Source: Corynebacterium coyleae (GTDB lineage: Bacteria > Actinomycetota > Actinomycetes > Mycobacteriales > Mycobacteriaceae). From it: a stretch of 64,000 nucleotides of DNA. Below, one piece after another: positions 42,458-51,452 of the stretch. The stretch spans positions 310,001 to 374,000 of the forward strand of contig NZ_CP047198.1 in NCBI RefSeq assembly GCF_030408635.1. The letters are read 5' to 3'. The notes below the pieces were generated by a model, which was not told the DNA's origin, ran no database searches, and saw only the letters and a program-made list of their open reading frames with translations. A program made the position numbers and the translations under genes. Within the stretch, counting starts at the first letter, position 1. The number at the start of each line of letters is the position of its first letter.

Positions 42458-43483
42458 ATGAAGAAGTTCATCGCATCGGCCGTCGCCGCGGCGACCGCCT
42501 TCACCGTCACTGTCCCTACGACCCACGCCGCCACGCTCACGCCTGCGGACAACGGCCAGTGCCGCGTCACCCTCAACGACGCGGAGCGCGGCCCCGCCTG
42601 GCAAGCCGAACGCATCGCGAAAACCCTCACGCACGGCATGTACGCCACCGCCGTCGCCGAGGCATTCGAGGCAACTTTCGAGGGGCTCAAGCCGCTTGGC
42701 GACGACCACCTCACCCAACCGGCCATCATCACCGTCCAGGAAATCCGCCTGGCAGGCGAGGAACCCGGCGCCCGCCCCGACTACGACGCCGCCCGCGCCG
42801 CCACCAAGGCCAAACTGGCAGAACTGGGCCTGACCTCCACCGACGCCGACTTTTACCTGGACATGAAGCAGGGCTCCCAGATCCCGCTCTCACCAGCAGG
42901 CAAGGCGCTGAAGGGGTCGGCGGGCTGGTACATCGGCATCGACGGCTCCGTGCCAGAAGTGAACGACCTTGGCCCGGACTACGAGTTCGGCCGCACCGGC
43001 GCGAACACCGCCCGCTTCCTCAAGCACATGCCCGAGTGGCAGCGCAACGCGTTCGCCGCCAACATGTCCAAGACCTACTTCGGTCAAGCCTTCGACTCGC
43101 TCGAGTCCCGCTACTACCACCCGCTGAGCAGGGCAAAGAAGTGCGACGACAATCCGCCGCTGCTCTTCAGCATGCAGAACGCGGAACTGCCCGCCGCACC
43201 GGAGCTGAAGAACACGCTGCCCGGCAAGCCAGCCGACCCGGATAAGCCGGCCGAGCCCTCGCCGGAGCCTTCGCCGGAGCCGGACAAGCCGACGCCGACC
43301 CCGGGCACCCCTACGCCTGACACCCCTGCGCCGGAGCAGCCGAAGACCTTCGACGCGAAGCTTGCAGAGATCATCGGCATCATCGCCGCCGTGCTCACGG
43401 CACTGGGCGCCCTGTTCGCCCTGCTGAAGACCGCCGGCTTCAACGTGCCGGACTTGCCCCAGATCCCCGGCCTGAACAAGTAG
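42458..43483 (+). CDS. Secreted, C-terminally anchored protein of unknown function
   Basis: 341 residues. Signal peptide MKKFIASAVAAATAFTVTVP with cleavage after THAA. The mature domain has two cysteines (CRVTL, KKCDDNP) and a conserved-looking GSAGWYIGIDGSVPEVNDLG. A Pro/Glu/Thr-rich linker follows (about 260-300), then one C-terminal membrane span (IIGIIAAVLTALGALFALL) with a short tail. This is a corynebacterial cell-envelope plan; no catalytic motif is visible. A hairpin at 43486-43503 follows. It diverges from menE. Confidence 0.75.
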   Translation: MKKFIASAVAAATAFTVTVPTTHAATLTPADNGQCRVTLNDAERGPAWQAERIAKTLTHGMYATAVAEAFEATFEGLKPLGDDHLTQPAIITVQEIRLAGEEPGARPDYDAARAATKAKLAELGLTSTDADFYLDMKQGSQIPLSPAGKALKGSAGWYIGIDGSVPEVNDLGPDYEFGRTGANTARFLKHMPEWQRNAFAANMSKTYFGQAFDSLESRYYHPLSRAKKCDDNPPLLFSMQNAELPAAPELKNTLPGKPADPDKPAEPSPEPSPEPDKPTPTPGTPTPDTPAPEQPKTFDAKLAEIIGIIAAVLTALGALFALLKTAGFNVPDLPQIPGLNK

Positions 43484-43485
43484 AT

Positions 43486-43503
43486 CTCCTCCTCGGGGAG
43501 GAG
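43486..43503 (+). terminator. Hairpin after secreted protein gene
   Basis: CTCCTCC-TCGG-GGAGGAG, seven perfect pairs and a stable tetraloop but no T run. A similar CTCCTCC/AGGAGG hairpin overlaps the stop of the response regulator at 45276-45293. Confidence 0.5.
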
Positions 43504-43537
43504 GTGCGGGGCGGGGGTCGTCGATAGGCTTACGCCC

Positions 43538-44650
43538 ATGCGCTACAAACCGGGTGACCTTGTGCTCGCGGTCGCTGTCGCCATTTTGGCGGCGGTGTAC
43601 ACCGCGAGTGCGTTTACCCAACCCATAGACGCGGCAGGTTGGGGCCAGGCCGTGCTGTCGTGGGGCTTTGTCGCGGTGTGCGTGGTGCTCACGAGCAAGC
43701 CGAAGTTCTCCTCGGTTGCGCTTATCGCGCTGAATGTTGCCTGGTCGACGATGTGGCTGGCCGCGCCGGTCAACCTTGGATTTTCGCCGTGGGTGTTGGC
43801 GGTCCCGGTGGCCACCTTTATCGCCGGGCGGTTTACAGGGAAACGCTTCGCGCTAGTTGTCCTCGCCGCCGCGTGCGGGTGGGCGCTGCTGTCACCGTTC
43901 ATGTGGACGTGGGACGACAACTTTGTGTTGTTCTACCGGCACGGGGTCGATCTCGGGATCACGCTTGCGCTGCATTGGGGTGCGAGTGCGGTGGGGTATC
44001 TCCTGGGGGCGAATGTGGCGGCTGAGGATGAGGTGCGTCGTCGAGAAGCACACGCGAAAGAGCAGCGCCTCGCAGCGGCGCGCGAGGAGGAACGCCGCGC
44101 CATTGCCCGCGATATTCACGATCTGCTCGGCCACTCCCTGACCCTGATCAAAGCGCAGGCCAATGCTGGTTTGGCGGTGGGGCAGGAGCGGGAGGCGCTG
44201 CAGCAGATCAACGAGGCCGCAGGGCAGTCGTTGTCGGAGATTCGCCTGCTTGTGCGCGGTTTGCGCGAGAGCGACCATGCGTTTTCCCCGGCGGCGGGGA
44301 TCCCTGACCTGCCGTCGTTGGTACAGCGCTACCGCGACGCCGGCGTGGAAGTATCGCTGGAAGCACCAGCAGTGGATGTCTCCCCGGTGACCTCGCTTGC
44401 TACCTATCGCATCGTGGCTGAGGCACTGGCAAACGCGGCGCGCCACCAAGTCGATCCCACTGTGACGGTTCGGGTCGCACCGGGCGAGACCGTGGTGGTA
44501 GAAGTCGTTTCTACCGGCCAGATTCGACCCCAACCAGGCACCGGCGTCGGGCTGGAGGGGCTGCGTGAACGCGCGGCGAGCGCCGGTGGCACGCTGAAGA
44601 CATGGCAATCAGGGGAGACGTTTACCGTGCGGGCGGAGTTGGCAGCATGA
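43538..44650 (+). CDS. Sensor histidine kinase (HisKA_3 type)
   Basis: 370 residues: four to five membrane spans in 1-160, a coiled linker, the phosphoacceptor helix EERRAIARDIHDLLGHSLTL (His at about 193), and a compact HATPase_c domain (YRIVAEALANAARHQV for the N box, GVGLEGLRERAASAGG for the G box). This NarL-type kinase family pairs with LuxR-type regulators. It overlaps the regulator gene by 4 bases (ATGA), and an ABC exporter follows, the usual layout for sensing of cell-envelope antibiotics in Gram-positives. Confidence 0.92.
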   Translation: MRYKPGDLVLAVAVAILAAVYTASAFTQPIDAAGWGQAVLSWGFVAVCVVLTSKPKFSSVALIALNVAWSTMWLAAPVNLGFSPWVLAVPVATFIAGRFTGKRFALVVLAAACGWALLSPFMWTWDDNFVLFYRHGVDLGITLALHWGASAVGYLLGANVAAEDEVRRREAHAKEQRLAAAREEERRAIARDIHDLLGHSLTLIKAQANAGLAVGQEREALQQINEAAGQSLSEIRLLVRGLRESDHAFSPAAGIPDLPSLVQRYRDAGVEVSLEAPAVDVSPVTSLATYRIVAEALANAARHQVDPTVTVRVAPGETVVVEVVSTGQIRPQPGTGVGLEGLRERAASAGGTLKTWQSGETFTVRAELAA

Positions 44651-45285
44651 TCCGCCTGCTTCTTGCCGACGACCAACCGCTCCTCCTCAGCGCCCTCCGC
44701 ACCATCTTGGACGCCCAGGACGACATCACCGTCGTCGCCACCGCCGCCGACGGCGCCGAAGCCGTGGAGAAAACCCGCGCCCACCGCATCGACGTGGCGG
44801 TGCTGGACATCCGCATGCCGGTGCTCGACGGCATCACCGCCGCTCGCGCGATCATGGAGATGGGCCCACGCGTGATCATGCTGACCACCTTCGACGACGA
44901 CACCTTGATCCATGCAGCTATCGACGCCGGCGTGCACGGCTTTCTCCTCAAAGACGCCGAACCCGACGTCCTGGCCAACGCCGTACGCGCCGTCGCCCGC
45001 GGCGAATCGGTCCTAGCCTCCGGGGTCACCGGCCGCGTGATGGAGTGGGTCCGCGACGGGGCGGGCACTTCAGAATCCGCCGCTGCGCTGGAGGGGCTGA
45101 CGCAACGCGAACGCGACGTGCTCGCGGAGATTGGCCGCGGCGCGACGAACGCCGAAATCGCCGCCACGCTGTTTATTGCAGAGACCACGGTGAAAACGCA
45201 CGTCTCCAACCTGCTTTCCAAACTTGGCGCGCGCGACAGGGTGGCGCTCGCCTTGATCGCCCAGCGCGCCGGGATCTCCTCCTAG
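44647..45285 (+). CDS. LuxR/NarL-family response regulator
   Basis: 212 residues. Receiver domain with acidic pair ADDQP, phosphoacceptor Asp in VAVLDIRMPVLDG (about residue 54), the Thr in IMLTTFDDD and the Lys in GFLLKDAEP. C-terminal GerE helix-turn-helix LTQRERDVLAEIGRGATNAE then IAATLFIAETTVKTHVSNLL. It should bind the promoter of the ABC exporter that follows once phosphorylated by the upstream kinase. The stop lies within a CTCCTCC...AGGAGGAG hairpin. Confidence 0.93.
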   Translation: MIRLLLADDQPLLLSALRTILDAQDDITVVATAADGAEAVEKTRAHRIDVAVLDIRMPVLDGITAARAIMEMGPRVIMLTTFDDDTLIHAAIDAGVHGFLLKDAEPDVLANAVRAVARGESVLASGVTGRVMEWVRDGAGTSESAAALEGLTQRERDVLAEIGRGATNAEIAATLFIAETTVKTHVSNLLSKLGARDRVALALIAQRAGISS

Positions 45286-45341
45286 AGGAGGAGGCAGTGT
45301 GGTCCCGCCGGCCGATGTGGTCGCCTTGTTCGGCGACGACC

Positions 45342-46052
45342 ATGAATGCCATGACTGATACCCAACTTGCTTGCCGCGGCGTGGTCGTGTCCTTCGGGGA
45401 CCACCACGTACTTCGCGACGTGTCATTGACCACCACCCCGGGCCGAGTCCACGCACTGCTCGGCCCCAACGGCGCGGGTAAATCGACCCTGATGTCGGTG
45501 CTGCTCGGCCTGATCGAACCCGATGCCGGCGAGGTGACACTGATGGGGCAGCCGTTTGATCGTTCGGCGCTGCGCCACGTTGGTGCCTCCATCAACGACC
45601 CCGCCTTTTACAGCCACCTCAGCGCCCGCAACAACCTCCGCGTCCACACCACGCTGCTGGGCCTTCCCGACAGCGAAGCCGACCGGGTTCTCGAACTGGT
45701 TGGCCTCCAAACCGCGGGCAAGAAGAAAGCCGGCAGTTTCTCCACCGGCATGAAAGGCCGCCTCGCCCTCGCTCAGGCGCTGCTCGGCGAGCCAGAGGTG
45801 CTTATTCTCGACGAACCACAAAACGGCCTCGACCCTGAAGGCATTGCCCACCTGCGCGACTACCTCCGCGAATACGCGCGAGCTGGACGCACCGTCCTGG
45901 TCAGTTCCCACCAACTCGGCGAAGTACTCCACATGGCCGACGACGCCACCGTGATCGCAGGCGGCGGCGTCCGCTTCGCAGGCGAGCTCGCGGAACTCGG
46001 CCCCAACCTAGAAGAGTCGTTCTTTCGGCTCACCTGCGGTGGTGAACGATGA
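45342..46052 (+). CDS. ABC transporter ATP-binding protein (antibiotic export type)
   Basis: 236 residues from ATG 45342 (a second ATG at 45351 is also possible; neither has a good ribosome-binding site). Walker A LLGPNGAGKSTLM, signature FSTGMKGRLALAQALLG, Walker B VLILDEPQNGLDPEGI and H-loop VSSHQL. The signature 'STGMKGRL' is characteristic of BcrA-like exporters of bacitracin and lantibiotics. It overlaps the permease by 4 bases, and the two-component system lies upstream, so all four genes probably act as one envelope-stress module. Confidence 0.9.
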   Translation: MNAMTDTQLACRGVVVSFGDHHVLRDVSLTTTPGRVHALLGPNGAGKSTLMSVLLGLIEPDAGEVTLMGQPFDRSALRHVGASINDPAFYSHLSARNNLRVHTTLLGLPDSEADRVLELVGLQTAGKKKAGSFSTGMKGRLALAQALLGEPEVLILDEPQNGLDPEGIAHLRDYLREYARAGRTVLVSSHQLGEVLHMADDATVIAGGGVRFAGELAELGPNLEESFFRLTCGGER

Positions 46053-47464
46053 ACCTCCTACACGCCGAATGGATCCGTGCTCGCGGCTCCATACTGTGGT
46101 GGCTCGCTGGGGCAGGTTTGCTGGTCGGTGTGCTGCTGACGTTGTTCGCCCTGGCCGGAAATGTGGAAACCGCGACGAACCTGCTCTACCCGCAAGGCCT
46201 GTTGGTCACCGGCATGGCTGCGCCTGCCGCCGCACTGTTCGCAGGCTTGGCCGAGACCCGCGAGCGTGACGCCCGCGGCGGCGGCACATTGTGGCGGCCG
46301 GTTTCACCCAAGCGCACTCGCGCCGCCCGCATCGTCGTGGTGTGGCTGGCGCTGGCCGCGTTCGTCGCCTTCGACTTTGTCGTGCCGTTTGCCGCCGGCC
46401 TCGTATTCAACCTGGACAACACGGCCTCGATTGCACTCGTCGGCCTGTTTGTGTGGCTGGGCATGCTCGGCCCCGCAGGCCTCGCCGCCGCTGCCACGCG
46501 ACGCATTGGGATGCTGCCGACCATCATCCTCGGCTTTTTCTTCACCATCGGGCTTGGCTACTTCGCCGAACGCGACTGGTGGTGGATAAACCCCGGCGCC
46601 TGGCCAACCCGGCTGGCGCTACCGACCATGGGCCTGCACTTCAACCTGCTACCCCTCGACGCCACCGACCCCATGGCGGGGGAATCTCCCATTCCCGCCC
46701 TCACCCTCACACTGCTACTCGCAGCAATTGGCTTTGTAGTGGCCGCCCTCGTACCACCGCGCACCCGACCCATGCTGCGCCGCCGCCGAGTCCACCACGT
46801 CACCGCACCGCTGGCCGCAGGGCCGGCAACGCCGCGCCCCGAAACCACCGGATACGTGGCTGCGGTGAAGGGGGTTGCGATGGCGGCGAGGGTGTCGTCG
46901 ATAAGCGTCTTGCTCCTGCTCACCGCCCTGGTGCTGCTGTTCTCGCTGGCATACCCGGTGGACGTGCGCGAGGCGCTGTTCGCCTACGCCATCCTGCCGG
47001 TTGGGGCCGGCGTGCTGCCCACCCTCGTGTGGCCGAAACTGCGTCCCGCCTGGGCGCTCATGCAGGTCGAACACCCACACGTCCGCGCCGCATTGGCCAC
47101 TTGGTGCGTTGGAGTCGTCGCCCTCGTGTGCGCGTTCGGAGCGGCCGTGGTTGGCGACGCACGCTTCGGACTCCTCGCGTTCCTCGCAGGCAGCGTATTG
47201 GCCCTCACCGCACTTGCCATCACCGTCCGCTTCGGCGTGGCGTGGACGCTGGCCACGACGATCCTGGTCACGATCGTCTCCGCCACGATCGGCGGCGACG
47301 TCCTCGCACAGTCCGCACTATGGATCCTCGCCGTCCCCGCATGGCCAATCACCGCCACCGGTGCACGCGTGTGGATTGCGGCTGCGGTGGGGTTAGCGCT
47401 GCTGGCAGTCGTTGTCGCGGCGCTGATGCGGGTGCTGCGCGGCATGCGCCCAGTGCGACGCTAA
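46049..47464 (+). CDS. ABC transporter permease
   Basis: 471 residues, very hydrophobic, about 10-12 membrane spans arranged as two similar halves: ILWWLAGAGLLVGVLLTLFA and VWLGMLGPAGLAAAATRRIG in the first, SISVLLLLTALVLLFSLAYP and LALLAVVVAALMRVLRG in the second. Longer than usual single permeases (about 240), so it may be a fused pair. It overlaps the ATPase gene (ATGA) and converges on the lipoprotein gene with a 4-base overlap. It contains one copy of the TCGTCGATAAG word, which forces a rare ATA codon. Confidence 0.85.
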   Translation: MNLLHAEWIRARGSILWWLAGAGLLVGVLLTLFALAGNVETATNLLYPQGLLVTGMAAPAAALFAGLAETRERDARGGGTLWRPVSPKRTRAARIVVVWLALAAFVAFDFVVPFAAGLVFNLDNTASIALVGLFVWLGMLGPAGLAAAATRRIGMLPTIILGFFFTIGLGYFAERDWWWINPGAWPTRLALPTMGLHFNLLPLDATDPMAGESPIPALTLTLLLAAIGFVVAALVPPRTRPMLRRRRVHHVTAPLAAGPATPRPETTGYVAAVKGVAMAARVSSISVLLLLTALVLLFSLAYPVDVREALFAYAILPVGAGVLPTLVWPKLRPAWALMQVEHPHVRAALATWCVGVVALVCAFGAAVVGDARFGLLAFLAGSVLALTALAITVRFGVAWTLATTILVTIVSATIGGDVLAQSALWILAVPAWPITATGARVWIAAAVGLALLAVVVAALMRVLRGMRPVRR

Positions 47465-48447
47465 CCCGCCGGGGTCAGGCGTCCATCTGCCGTGTAGCGA
47501 CCATCGGGGGAGTTGTAGAAGGCGTGGGCGTGGTTGTCGTCGATAAGCAAATGCCACGTGCCGCCGTTATCGCAGGTGCCCTCGGTGATCGTCTCGCGGA
47601 AGCCATCCTCGGTTTTCGCGAGGTGGCCCGCGCAGCCAAGGTCCGGGTACGTCACCGCGATGCCGTCGGCGGTCGGCTCGAACCGGACGCGGAACTGCTC
47701 ACCCTGCAGGTGCTCCACCTTGGACACCTGCCCCATCGTGCCCTCCAACGGACCACGCAGTGTTGCGTTGCCGATCTTGTCCAGCGCCGCCGCGTCCGTC
47801 GTCGGGTGCCAGGTGATCCGTGTGACATCGCTGAGCGGATTGCCGACGACCGTCTCCTCCGGGCCCCACACCTTTTCCAGACGCTGACCCCGCAGTTCGA
47901 AGTGTGTCACGTTGAGGCGGGGACCGTCCGTTTCGTACTGGTCCAAGCCCGGCTGGGTGCCGTTGGTGAACACTGTCGGGTAGGGCTCGTCCGAGTCGAC
48001 GAGGTAGTCCTTCGTCCAGGTGACCTCGCCGTTCTGGGCCCGCAGCACGCGCACCGGCGATGGGTTGCCGTTGGCCGCGCCTGCGTCTGGGCCTGCGTCT
48101 GGGGCTGCGCTGACGCCTGCGCGGAGCAGCAGTTCGGGTTCGAGATCGCCGTTGATGTCCAAAACGTCGTAGGTGAACGTGCCGTCGAGATCCGCGAGGT
48201 CCGCGAAGAAGCGCGCCGGGTCCGCGATCGCTTCCGCGTACAGGTCACGGATCGAAGCGGTCGGTGTCGCTGACGCCGTGGTCGCGTCGGTTGACGTTTC
48301 GTTGGCCGGTGCGCTAGTCGGTGCGCTGACCGTCTCGTGAGAAACGACCGTCGTTGTTTCCGGTGCAGGCGTTTGGATTGGTTCGGTCTCCGTGCCGCAG
48401 GCAGCCAGCAGGAGAGTGGTGGCGAGGATCGGTACGTGACGTTTCAT
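47461..48447 (-). CDS. Secreted lipoprotein of unknown function
   Basis: 328 residues with a lipoprotein signal MKRHVPILATTLLLAACGTE (lipobox LAAC). A Thr/Ser/Pro-rich spacer runs to about residue 68. The folded domain contains VLDINGDLEPELLLRAGVS, an FG-GAP/calcium-type D-x-N-x-D motif, and later AVTYPDLGCAGHLAKTEDGF then TITEGTCDNGGTWHLLIDDN. Two cysteines there may form a disulfide. No catalytic assignment. It is transcribed alone, convergent with the ABC permease. Confidence 0.75.
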   Translation of the reverse strand: MKRHVPILATTLLLAACGTETEPIQTPAPETTTVVSHETVSAPTSAPANETSTDATTASATPTASIRDLYAEAIADPARFFADLADLDGTFTYDVLDINGDLEPELLLRAGVSAAPDAGPDAGAANGNPSPVRVLRAQNGEVTWTKDYLVDSDEPYPTVFTNGTQPGLDQYETDGPRLNVTHFELRGQRLEKVWGPEETVVGNPLSDVTRITWHPTTDAAALDKIGNATLRGPLEGTMGQVSKVEHLQGEQFRVRFEPTADGIAVTYPDLGCAGHLAKTEDGFRETITEGTCDNGGTWHLLIDDNHAHAFYNSPDGRYTADGRLTPAG

Positions 48448-48464
48448 GGCACCACGCTACCGAA

Positions 48465-48563
48465 AGCCCAAAAGACGATATCGGGATTTGGCATTCTCGC
48501 CGGAGCACAACCTGGGGAAACGGCGTCGGCAAGGTGCTAAAACCCGATATCGTCTTTTGGGCT
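48465..48563. repeat. 21-base perfect inverted repeat with 57-base loop
   Basis: Arms at 48465-48485 (AGCCCAAAAGACGATATCGG...) and 48543-48563 are exact complements. Each contains the palindrome CGATATCG. It lies between the lipoprotein and PepSY genes. No coding capacity; it may be a small mobile repeat, a paired operator or a structured leader. Confidence 0.7.
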
Positions 48564-48681
48564 ATCCGACAGATCAGGACAGGATCTGCCAGGCGCTTTG
48601 GAAAATCGACATCTGTTGGGAACTGGCGGGCCAACGCATCCGACTAAAAATGCGTCCCTGTATCAACCGAAAGGTGTATGT

Positions 48682-50136
48682 GTGTCCAGTACTGTCCAAC
48701 GGCGCAGCGGCCTGCCCGCGCTGACCAGAAGAATCCATTTTTACGCGGGCCTGTTCATTGCCCCGTTCATCTTTGTCGCCGCGCTAAGTGGCGCTCTCTA
48801 CGCGGTCGCTCCGTCGCTCGAAAACGTCGTCTACAAAGACGTGCTGACCGTTCCCGCCTCCGATACCAACGCCCCGCTGGCCAGCCAAATCAGGGCCGCG
48901 CAGGACACACACCCGGACATGGATGTGGCGCAGGTGTGGCCGTCGTCGACACCCGATGAAGCAACGCGCGTTTTGCTTATCGACGAATCCCTCACCGAAA
49001 CAAACCAACTCCGCAGCATCTTCGTCAACCCCCACACCGGTGACGTCATTGGCGACGAGCCAACCTACTCCGGCCTCGGCGAACTCCCGCTGCGCTACTG
49101 GATCTCGTCGCTACACAAGAGCCTCCACCTCGGCGAGGTCGGCGAGCTTTACGCAGAGGTGGCAGCCAGCTGGCTGTGGGTCGTCGCCCTGGGCGGCCTG
49201 TACCTGTGGTGGCGGATGGCCCGGAAGCGAGCCCTGGTTGGGTTGGAGAATGCGACGGGGCGTCGTCGTAAAGTGCTGAACTTGCACGGCGTAGCCGGAA
49301 CCTGGTTGCTCGTGGCCATGCTGGGACTGTCCGCCACAGGCATCACCTGGTCCGTATTCGCCGGCGAAAACGTCGACCGCACAATCACCTGGTTGGGCGG
49401 CAAAGCAGAACCGATCGAAACCTCCCTGGTCGCCGACGCGGAAGCCGCCCCAGCCGACGAGCACGCCGACCACCACCCCGCCAGCGCACACGGAGCCGAA
49501 GGCCTGACCAAGGACGAGGTGGCCGACCAAGCCGCCACCGTCCTCGAAACCGCCCGCGCCGAAGGCCTCACCGGATCAGTGCGCCTCTTCGTCCCCAAGA
49601 ACACCGACGAGGCGTGGCAGGCCAGCGAGCGCTGGGTGCCGTGGCGCACCACCTCCGACGCCGTGAGCGTGAACGGCCAAAACGGTGACCTTGTAGACAA
49701 GCTCCCATTCTCTGAACTGCCACTGTTCTCAAAACTGACCAGCTGGGGCATCTACCTGCACATGGGCATCATGTTCGGCCTGCCTCTGCAGATCCTGCTC
49801 GCTATCTGCGCGCTCGCGATCTGCGCCATGGTCGTGATGGGCTACATCCTCTGGTGGCGACGCCGCCCAACAAAGAACGCCATCGCCGGCGTCCCAGGTC
49901 AGGCTGATCTCACCGGCCGCGACTGGGCCATCCTCGCCGTCGTAGCGATCCCGGTCGGCCTGTTTCTGCCGCTACTCGGCCTTACCTTCGCCGCGATGCT
50001 TGTTGCCGATCGGTTGCTGGCCCGCCGCCGCACGGCATTTACGACGCCCGAAAAAGAACCTGTTCCCCTGGCTGCTGACGAGCGGGTCGGAGTCTCCGGA
50101 GACGAGGCTGAGCTTGGCTTAGTTGAGGTTGGCTGA
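48682..50136 (+). CDS. PepSY-associated transmembrane protein
   Basis: 484 residues from GTG 48682 with GAAAGG eight bases upstream; the longer frame reads into the non-coding repeat. Four to five membrane spans: HFYAGLFIAPFIFVAALSGA near the N-terminus, WLWVVALGGLYLWWRM, LLVAMLGLSATGITWSVFAG, IYLHMGIMFGLPLQILLAIC and a final pair. Two extracytoplasmic PepSY segments (VLLIDESLTETNQLRSIFVN; AVSVNGQNGDLVDKLPFSE). A His-rich loop (DEHADHHPASAH) may bind metal. Family members are linked to ferric or cupric reduction and haem; here the role is open. Confidence 0.85.
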   Translation: MSSTVQRRSGLPALTRRIHFYAGLFIAPFIFVAALSGALYAVAPSLENVVYKDVLTVPASDTNAPLASQIRAAQDTHPDMDVAQVWPSSTPDEATRVLLIDESLTETNQLRSIFVNPHTGDVIGDEPTYSGLGELPLRYWISSLHKSLHLGEVGELYAEVAASWLWVVALGGLYLWWRMARKRALVGLENATGRRRKVLNLHGVAGTWLLVAMLGLSATGITWSVFAGENVDRTITWLGGKAEPIETSLVADAEAAPADEHADHHPASAHGAEGLTKDEVADQAATVLETARAEGLTGSVRLFVPKNTDEAWQASERWVPWRTTSDAVSVNGQNGDLVDKLPFSELPLFSKLTSWGIYLHMGIMFGLPLQILLAICALAICAMVVMGYILWWRRRPTKNAIAGVPGQADLTGRDWAILAVVAIPVGLFLPLLGLTFAAMLVADRLLARRRTAFTTPEKEPVPLAADERVGVSGDEAELGLVEVG

Positions 50137-50448
50137 GGCAAGCGTGGCGGCGCGTTCCTGACAGATCACGGCGGAATCTGTCAGTCGCCGGCATCGCGCC
50201 TGGTCAGAAATCGCCCCTGACAGATTCTGCAGAATCTGTCAGTGGAAGAGGGGGCCGGCGAAAATAGTTCCCGTGGTTGGGCCGGGATGTGGAACTTTCT
50301 TGCCTCCCAAGACAGCCGACCTGGGAGAACGCCGCCGCGGTGGAGCCAAAAACCCGAAATAGTTCCCGAGCGGGGAACTATTTTGGGTGGGGGCCGCAGG
50401 GCCGCCGGGCCGCCAGCCCGGCAAAGTACCGCCGTACCCCCAAGAAGC
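50137..50448. other. Intergenic region between PepSY and menB genes with palindromes
   Basis: No gene. It contains two copies of a CTGACAGAT...ATCTGTCAG hairpin (50158-50184 and a perfect 26-base palindrome at 50217-50242), a stray copy of AATAGTTCCC at 50262-50271, and the menB terminator at 50348-50387. Related GACAGATC...GATCTG sequence also lies upstream of the PepSY gene near 48569-48586. Confidence 0.65.
50348..50387 (-). terminator. Terminator of menB
   Basis: CCCGAAATAGTTCCC-GAGCG-GGGAACTATTTTGGG, a 15-pair stem with one G-U, followed on the minus strand by TTTTT. It ends transcription coming from menB. Confidence 0.8.
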
Positions 50449-51399
50449 CTAGTAGTAGAAGGGGAAGTCGTCCCAGCGTGGCGGGCGCTTCTCCAAAAAC
50501 GAGTCGCGGCCCTCGACGGCTTCGTCGGTCATGTAGGCCAGGCGGGTGGCTTCGCCGGCGAAGACTTGTTGGCCCATGAGGCCGTCGTCGACAAGGTTGA
50601 AGGCGAATTTGAGCATGCGCTGCGCGGTGGGGGACTTGCCGTTGATTTCGCGGGCGACCTGGATCGCCTCTTCTTCCAATGAAGCATGCGAGGCAACGAT
50701 GTTTACCGCGCCCATGCGCTGCATCTCCTCGGCTGAGTAGGTGCGGCCGAGGAAGAAGATTTCGCGGGCGAACTTCTGGCCGACCATCTTGGCTAGGTAG
50801 GCGGAGCCGTAGCCGGCGTCGAAGGAGCCCACGTCCGCGTCGGTCTGCTTGAACCGGGCTTCCTCGCGCGACGCGATGGTCATGTCGCACACGACGTGGA
50901 GTGAGTGTCCGCCGCCGGCGGCCCAGCCGTTGACCACCGCGATGACCACCTTGGGCATGGTGCGGATCAGGCGCTGGACCTCGAGGATGTGCAGGCGTCC
51001 GCCCTCGGCCTTCACGCGCGCCTCATCGACGGTTTCGGCGGTTTCGCCGCCGGCGTACTGGTAGCCGGAGCGGCCGCGGATGCGTTGGTCGCCGCCGGAG
51101 CAGAACGCCCAGCCGCCATCCTTCTGCGAAGGCCCGTTGCCGGTCAGCAGCACCACGCCTACCGACGGATCGCGCCGGGCGTGATCCAGGGCTTGGTAGA
51201 GCTCGTCGACGGTGTGGGGGCGAAACGCGTTGCGCACCTCGGGGCGGTCGAATGCGATGCGCACGGTGCCGTCGGCACGCGTGTCGCCGACGTGGCGGTG
51301 GTAAGTGATGTCGGTGAAGTTGAAGCCTTCGACCTCGCGCCACTGGCTGGGGTCGAAGGGCTGGGCGGTGGAGTACTGCATGGGGGTAATCGTACTCAC
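50449..51399 (-). CDS. menB: 1,4-Dihydroxy-2-naphthoyl-CoA synthase
   Basis: 316 residues of the crotonase fold. FCSGGDQRIRGRSGYQYAGG holds the first oxyanion glycine and the MenB-specific SGGDQ; VVNGWAAGGGHSLHVVCDMT the second oxyanion loop; TDADVGSFDAGYGSAYLAKM the catalytic aspartate region; and the end RPPRWDDFPFYY is the MenB C-terminal signature. It closes the second ring of the naphthoquinone from o-succinylbenzoyl-CoA. It is transcribed away from the ATPase cassette and menC, and ends at a strong terminator. Confidence 0.95.
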   Translation of the reverse strand: MSTITPMQYSTAQPFDPSQWREVEGFNFTDITYHRHVGDTRADGTVRIAFDRPEVRNAFRPHTVDELYQALDHARRDPSVGVVLLTGNGPSQKDGGWAFCSGGDQRIRGRSGYQYAGGETAETVDEARVKAEGGRLHILEVQRLIRTMPKVVIAVVNGWAAGGGHSLHVVCDMTIASREEARFKQTDADVGSFDAGYGSAYLAKMVGQKFAREIFFLGRTYSAEEMQRMGAVNIVASHASLEEEAIQVAREINGKSPTAQRMLKFAFNLVDDGLMGQQVFAGEATRLAYMTDEAVEGRDSFLEKRPPRWDDFPFYY

Positions 51400-51406
51400 G
51401 CGTCCG

Positions 51407-51452
51407 CTTTATACCTCTTTATAACTAGCCCAACCTATAAAGAGGTATAAAG
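51407..51452 (+). repeat. 46-base palindromic direct repeat, copy 1
   Basis: 17-base perfect arms (CTTTATACCTCTTTATA and its complement) around ACTAGCCCAACC. It ends 5 bases before the ATG of the AAA ATPase gene. Copy 2 at 53966-54011 has the same orientation and nearly the same sequence. Confidence 0.9.

Noticed and set aside
41219-42718. A 499-residue version of menE
   Set aside because: The extra 116 residues are antisense to the divergent secreted-protein gene and its signal peptide; the GTG at 42370 gives the normal family length.
46291-48273. A 660-residue plus-strand frame across the ABC permease and lipoprotein genes
   Set aside because: It is out of phase with the permease and antisense to the lipoprotein, is Arg/His-rich, and has no start signal or domain.
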